This document shows positions 63,201 through 64,000 of a stretch of DNA of 64,000 bases, in pieces; positions within the stretch are counted from its first letter, which is position 1, and each line of letters starts with the position of its first letter. Made by a program: the position numbers and the translations under genes. Location of the stretch: NCBI GenBank assembly GCA_965229685.1, contig OZ245920.1, positions 4,464,001 through 4,528,000 of the forward strand. Reading direction: 5' to 3'. Below the pieces are notes generated by a model, which saw only the letters and a list, made by a program, of their open reading frames with translations, was not told the DNA's origin and did no database searches. The stretch is from Pacificispira sp033344895 (GTDB lineage Bacteria; Pseudomonadota; Alphaproteobacteria; UBA8366; Aestuariispiraceae).

Positions 63201-63406
63201 TCCGCATCCATGGTTTCGGGCGACGCGCCCTGTAGAATGCCGCGCACCGTCACGGTCGGCTGGTCGACGTTCGGGAGTTCACGGACTTCCACCGCCGTCA
63301 GGGCAGCCAGTCCGGCAAGTGCTATCAGCAGATTGAGAACCAGCGCCAGAAGCGGTCGCCGCACGCTGGTGGAGGGCAGATCCTCCCTGTCCGGACGGCC
63401 GGTCAC
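60290..63406 (-). CDS. RND efflux permease (HAE1-type, second system)
   Basis: The 1038-residue protein begins VRRPLLALVLNLLIALAGLA and carries ELPNVDQPTVTVRGILQGAS, the TM4 segment ALVLAAGLIVDDSIVVLENI with the Asp pair, and GLMAKNGILLVEFADQLRDR in the C-terminal half. The RELPNVDQPTV form places it with the MexF/VexF-like or acriflavin-resistance branch, distinct from the AcrB-type pump at 9892. Its start overlaps the stop of the adaptor gene by 4 bp. Confidence 0.94.
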   Translation of the reverse strand: MTGRPDREDLPSTSVRRPLLALVLNLLIALAGLAALTAVEVRELPNVDQPTVTVRGILQGASPETMDAEVTSIVEGAVARVTGVKEIRSSSEENNFRIRLYFSADTDLDTAAADVREAVSRVERDLPDDVEELTVIKADADASPVLRLAAVADGIGEEELTRIVENDIVPDLISVNGVADVTLYGDRRRMLHVVLDPMRLSSYGLTVTDVANVLQNAPFDIPAGSFASVDHELIVRADATAETAEEIEGIVIRDPVKIGDVAMVFFGPEEAESKVRVDGQTVIGMGIIRQAKSNTIEISDGVEAALKRLNARFDTVQVIEVSDDAEFIRGSVREVVVTLLLAVSIVVLTLWLFLGTPSATLIPCISIPVALIGSVAAIWLMGFSINIITLLALVLAAGLIVDDSIVVLENIQRRRAQGLGGRAAAVLGTRQVFFAVVATTATLVSVFVPISFLPSDAGRLFREFGFVLAVGVIISSFVALTLVPALAARLGDESDSKGLGIHRAIAWCGDRLVQLYRATLHGALAMPLVVLVLAGAGAGGAWFAFQNIDRELLPTEDRGQIFVFGTGPDGVGLSYTGRQADKIEAVLQPYVDSGEITSIYTIVGRWDLNRVFVSAPLAPWHERTRPQSDLVAELRPQMNEIPGMRISVYSPNSLNIRSNSTGLEIALIGNDYLRLYEAALTLNRAIEDRLPGLSNGRISYQPTQPQLVVQIDRRRASDLNVSLDDLAATLSVTIDGDELVDLSVGDETIPILLAAGDGAINDPSDLLNLYVRSADGALVPLSSLVSLKEEGVAAELDRHVQRRAVEIDADIRLGYPLQQAVSDVEALADEVLPGDVDLILLGEAATLQETERDVLITYIIAMAVVFLVLVAQFESWTSALVVVLTVPFGVAAALYALLLTGTTINIYSQIGLVMMIGLMAKNGILLVEFADQLRDRGHSVAEAVRRAALVRLRPIMMTLMSTVVGGLPLILSAGPGSEARSAIGWVIFGGLGTAAVFTLYLTPVVYLCLARLSSARARHGQQLDRELKEAESIPDGTG

Positions 63407-64000
63407 GATTCGGTGCCGTTATCGGCGACCGGCGCTTCGCGCACGGTGACGGAGACTTCCCGCCCGGCGCGCATCCGGTGCAGGCCCTCCACGACAACCG
63501 GATCGCCGGGTTCGAGATCCCCGTCGACCAGGACGCGGGAGGATTGCCGCTGCACGATCTGCACGGGGATCTGGGCTGCCTTGCCGTCGCGAACGGTCCA
63601 CAGGAACGATCCGTCACCGCCCCATTGTATGGCGATCTCCGGAACCGTGGGGCGGCGCTGGCCGTAGAGATCCAGGGTCACGCGAAAACTCATGCCGGGC
63701 CGGAACGCGTCGTTCGGGTTCGGTGTTTCGGCGCGAACGGCGAAAGTGCGCGTATCCGGGTCAATCCGGCTGTCGACATCAACGACGATCCCGTCCGCCG
63801 TGGCGCTTCCGGCCCATGCGGCGATGGATACCGCGTCGCCGGGGCGCACACGCCCCAGAAGCGCTTCCGGCACATCGAACCGGATCAGCAACAACTCGCG
63901 GTCGTCCAGCGTCGCAATCGACGTCGCCGGATCGATGCGGTCCCCGACTTCGACATCGGTCAGGCCGATATATCCCGCGAAGGGTGCCTTAACGTAACGG
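63403..64000 (-). CDS. RND efflux adaptor (partial, 5' end off the window)
   Basis: The frame is open to base 64000, so the N-terminus is missing. The visible part starts in the second lipoyl half (RYVKAPFAGYIGLTDVEVGD), continues through a beta-barrel (IRFDVPEALLGRVRPGDAVS; IDPDTRTFAVRAETPNPNDA, FRPGMSFRVTL) and a membrane-proximal domain, and ends PVADNGTES. It is the periplasmic adaptor for the RND permease with which it overlaps (ATGA). Confidence 0.9.
   Translation of the reverse strand, partial: RYVKAPFAGYIGLTDVEVGDRIDPATSIATLDDRELLLIRFDVPEALLGRVRPGDAVSIAAWAGSATADGIVVDVDSRIDPDTRTFAVRAETPNPNDAFRPGMSFRVTLDLYGQRRPTVPEIAIQWGGDGSFLWTVRDGKAAQIPVQIVQRQSSRVLVDGDLEPGDPVVVEGLHRMRAGREVSVTVREAPVADNGTES

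Noticed and set aside
1..64000. tRNA, rRNA, CRISPR arrays, insertion sequences, att sites
   Set aside because: None could be supported by reading both strands; no cloverleaf, repeat-spacer pattern, transposase or integrase was seen.

Overview
This 64 kb window is GC-rich chromosomal DNA from a Gram-negative, flagellated, aerobic bacterium. The gene content points to an alphaproteobacterium, probably a marine or freshwater Rhodospirillales-like lineage. The evidence is a SoeABC-type cytoplasmic sulfite dehydrogenase, a ligase-associated Lhr helicase/PdeM pair, a Tat-exported PhoX-type phosphatase, a prokaryotic FeS (6-4) photolyase, and a photo-oxidative-stress gene set of the kind controlled by RpoE/ChrR in Rhodobacter. 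Species cannot be read from the sequence. I saw no rRNA, tRNA, CRISPR array, insertion sequence, prophage or replication origin. Coding density is very high and no gene-free stretch exceeds 300 bases.

Layout. 1-6098 (minus): a tightly packed operon of six surface-glycan genes (two MurG-like and two GT4 glycosyltransferases, a histidine phosphatase, a polysaccharide-deacetylase-like protein cut by the window edge). 6263-8519 (minus): a receiver-HPt protein and an agmatinase-type ureohydrolase. 8701-16540 (plus): an AcrAB-type RND pump, rimO, a Nudix hydrolase and a Pit phosphate transporter. 16543-18123 (minus): a small lipoprotein and a receiver protein, with a decayed copy of the receiver's 3' end on the far side of the lipoprotein. 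18310-21503: adenosine kinase, AEC transporter, and a convergent RNA m5U methyltransferase. 21680-31459 (plus): motAB, an MBL-fold hydrolase, a TPR/beta-barrel outer-membrane protein, a FecR protein, a CHASE2 nucleotidyl cyclase and a GAF/HD-GYP phosphodiesterase, which look like a sensory and second-messenger block.

31529-44131 is the most interesting part. It holds a PhoX-like phosphatase (frameshifted), a plus-strand set (DUF6134, (6-4) photolyase, SDR, NTF2-like) and a converging minus-strand operon (CPD photolyase, FAD oxidoreductase, DUF1365, CFA-synthase-like methyltransferase, MFS, DUF3833). The last operon resembles the singlet-oxygen response and furan-fatty-acid gene sets known from Rhodobacter. 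Two sites with an identical TGATCC-N18-TATCG layout, resembling the RpoE/ChrR promoter, sit at its outer borders. One precedes the DUF6134/photolyase genes. The other has no gene after it; instead it precedes about 100 nt with three hairpins, the middle one showing a C-rich loop that could pair with Shine-Dalgarno sequences and the last looking like a terminator. I propose this as an undescribed stress-induced small RNA.

44131-51212: PdeM/Lhr DNA-repair pair, a small unknown gene, HIT protein, pseudouridine-phosphate glycosidase, glycerate kinase and a LysE exporter. 51209-58056: a sulfur-oxidation island (SoeABC, TIGR02186 protein, TauE/SafE exporter and a divergent TusA-like protein). 58072-64000: FliN, a Sel1-repeat protein, a YdcF-family protein, and a second RND pump whose adaptor runs off the right edge.

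Two genes (a glycosyltransferase and phoX) each appear broken by one missing G/C in a GGGCCC-type run. The shared context suggests sequencing error in at least one of them, although real mutations cannot be excluded.
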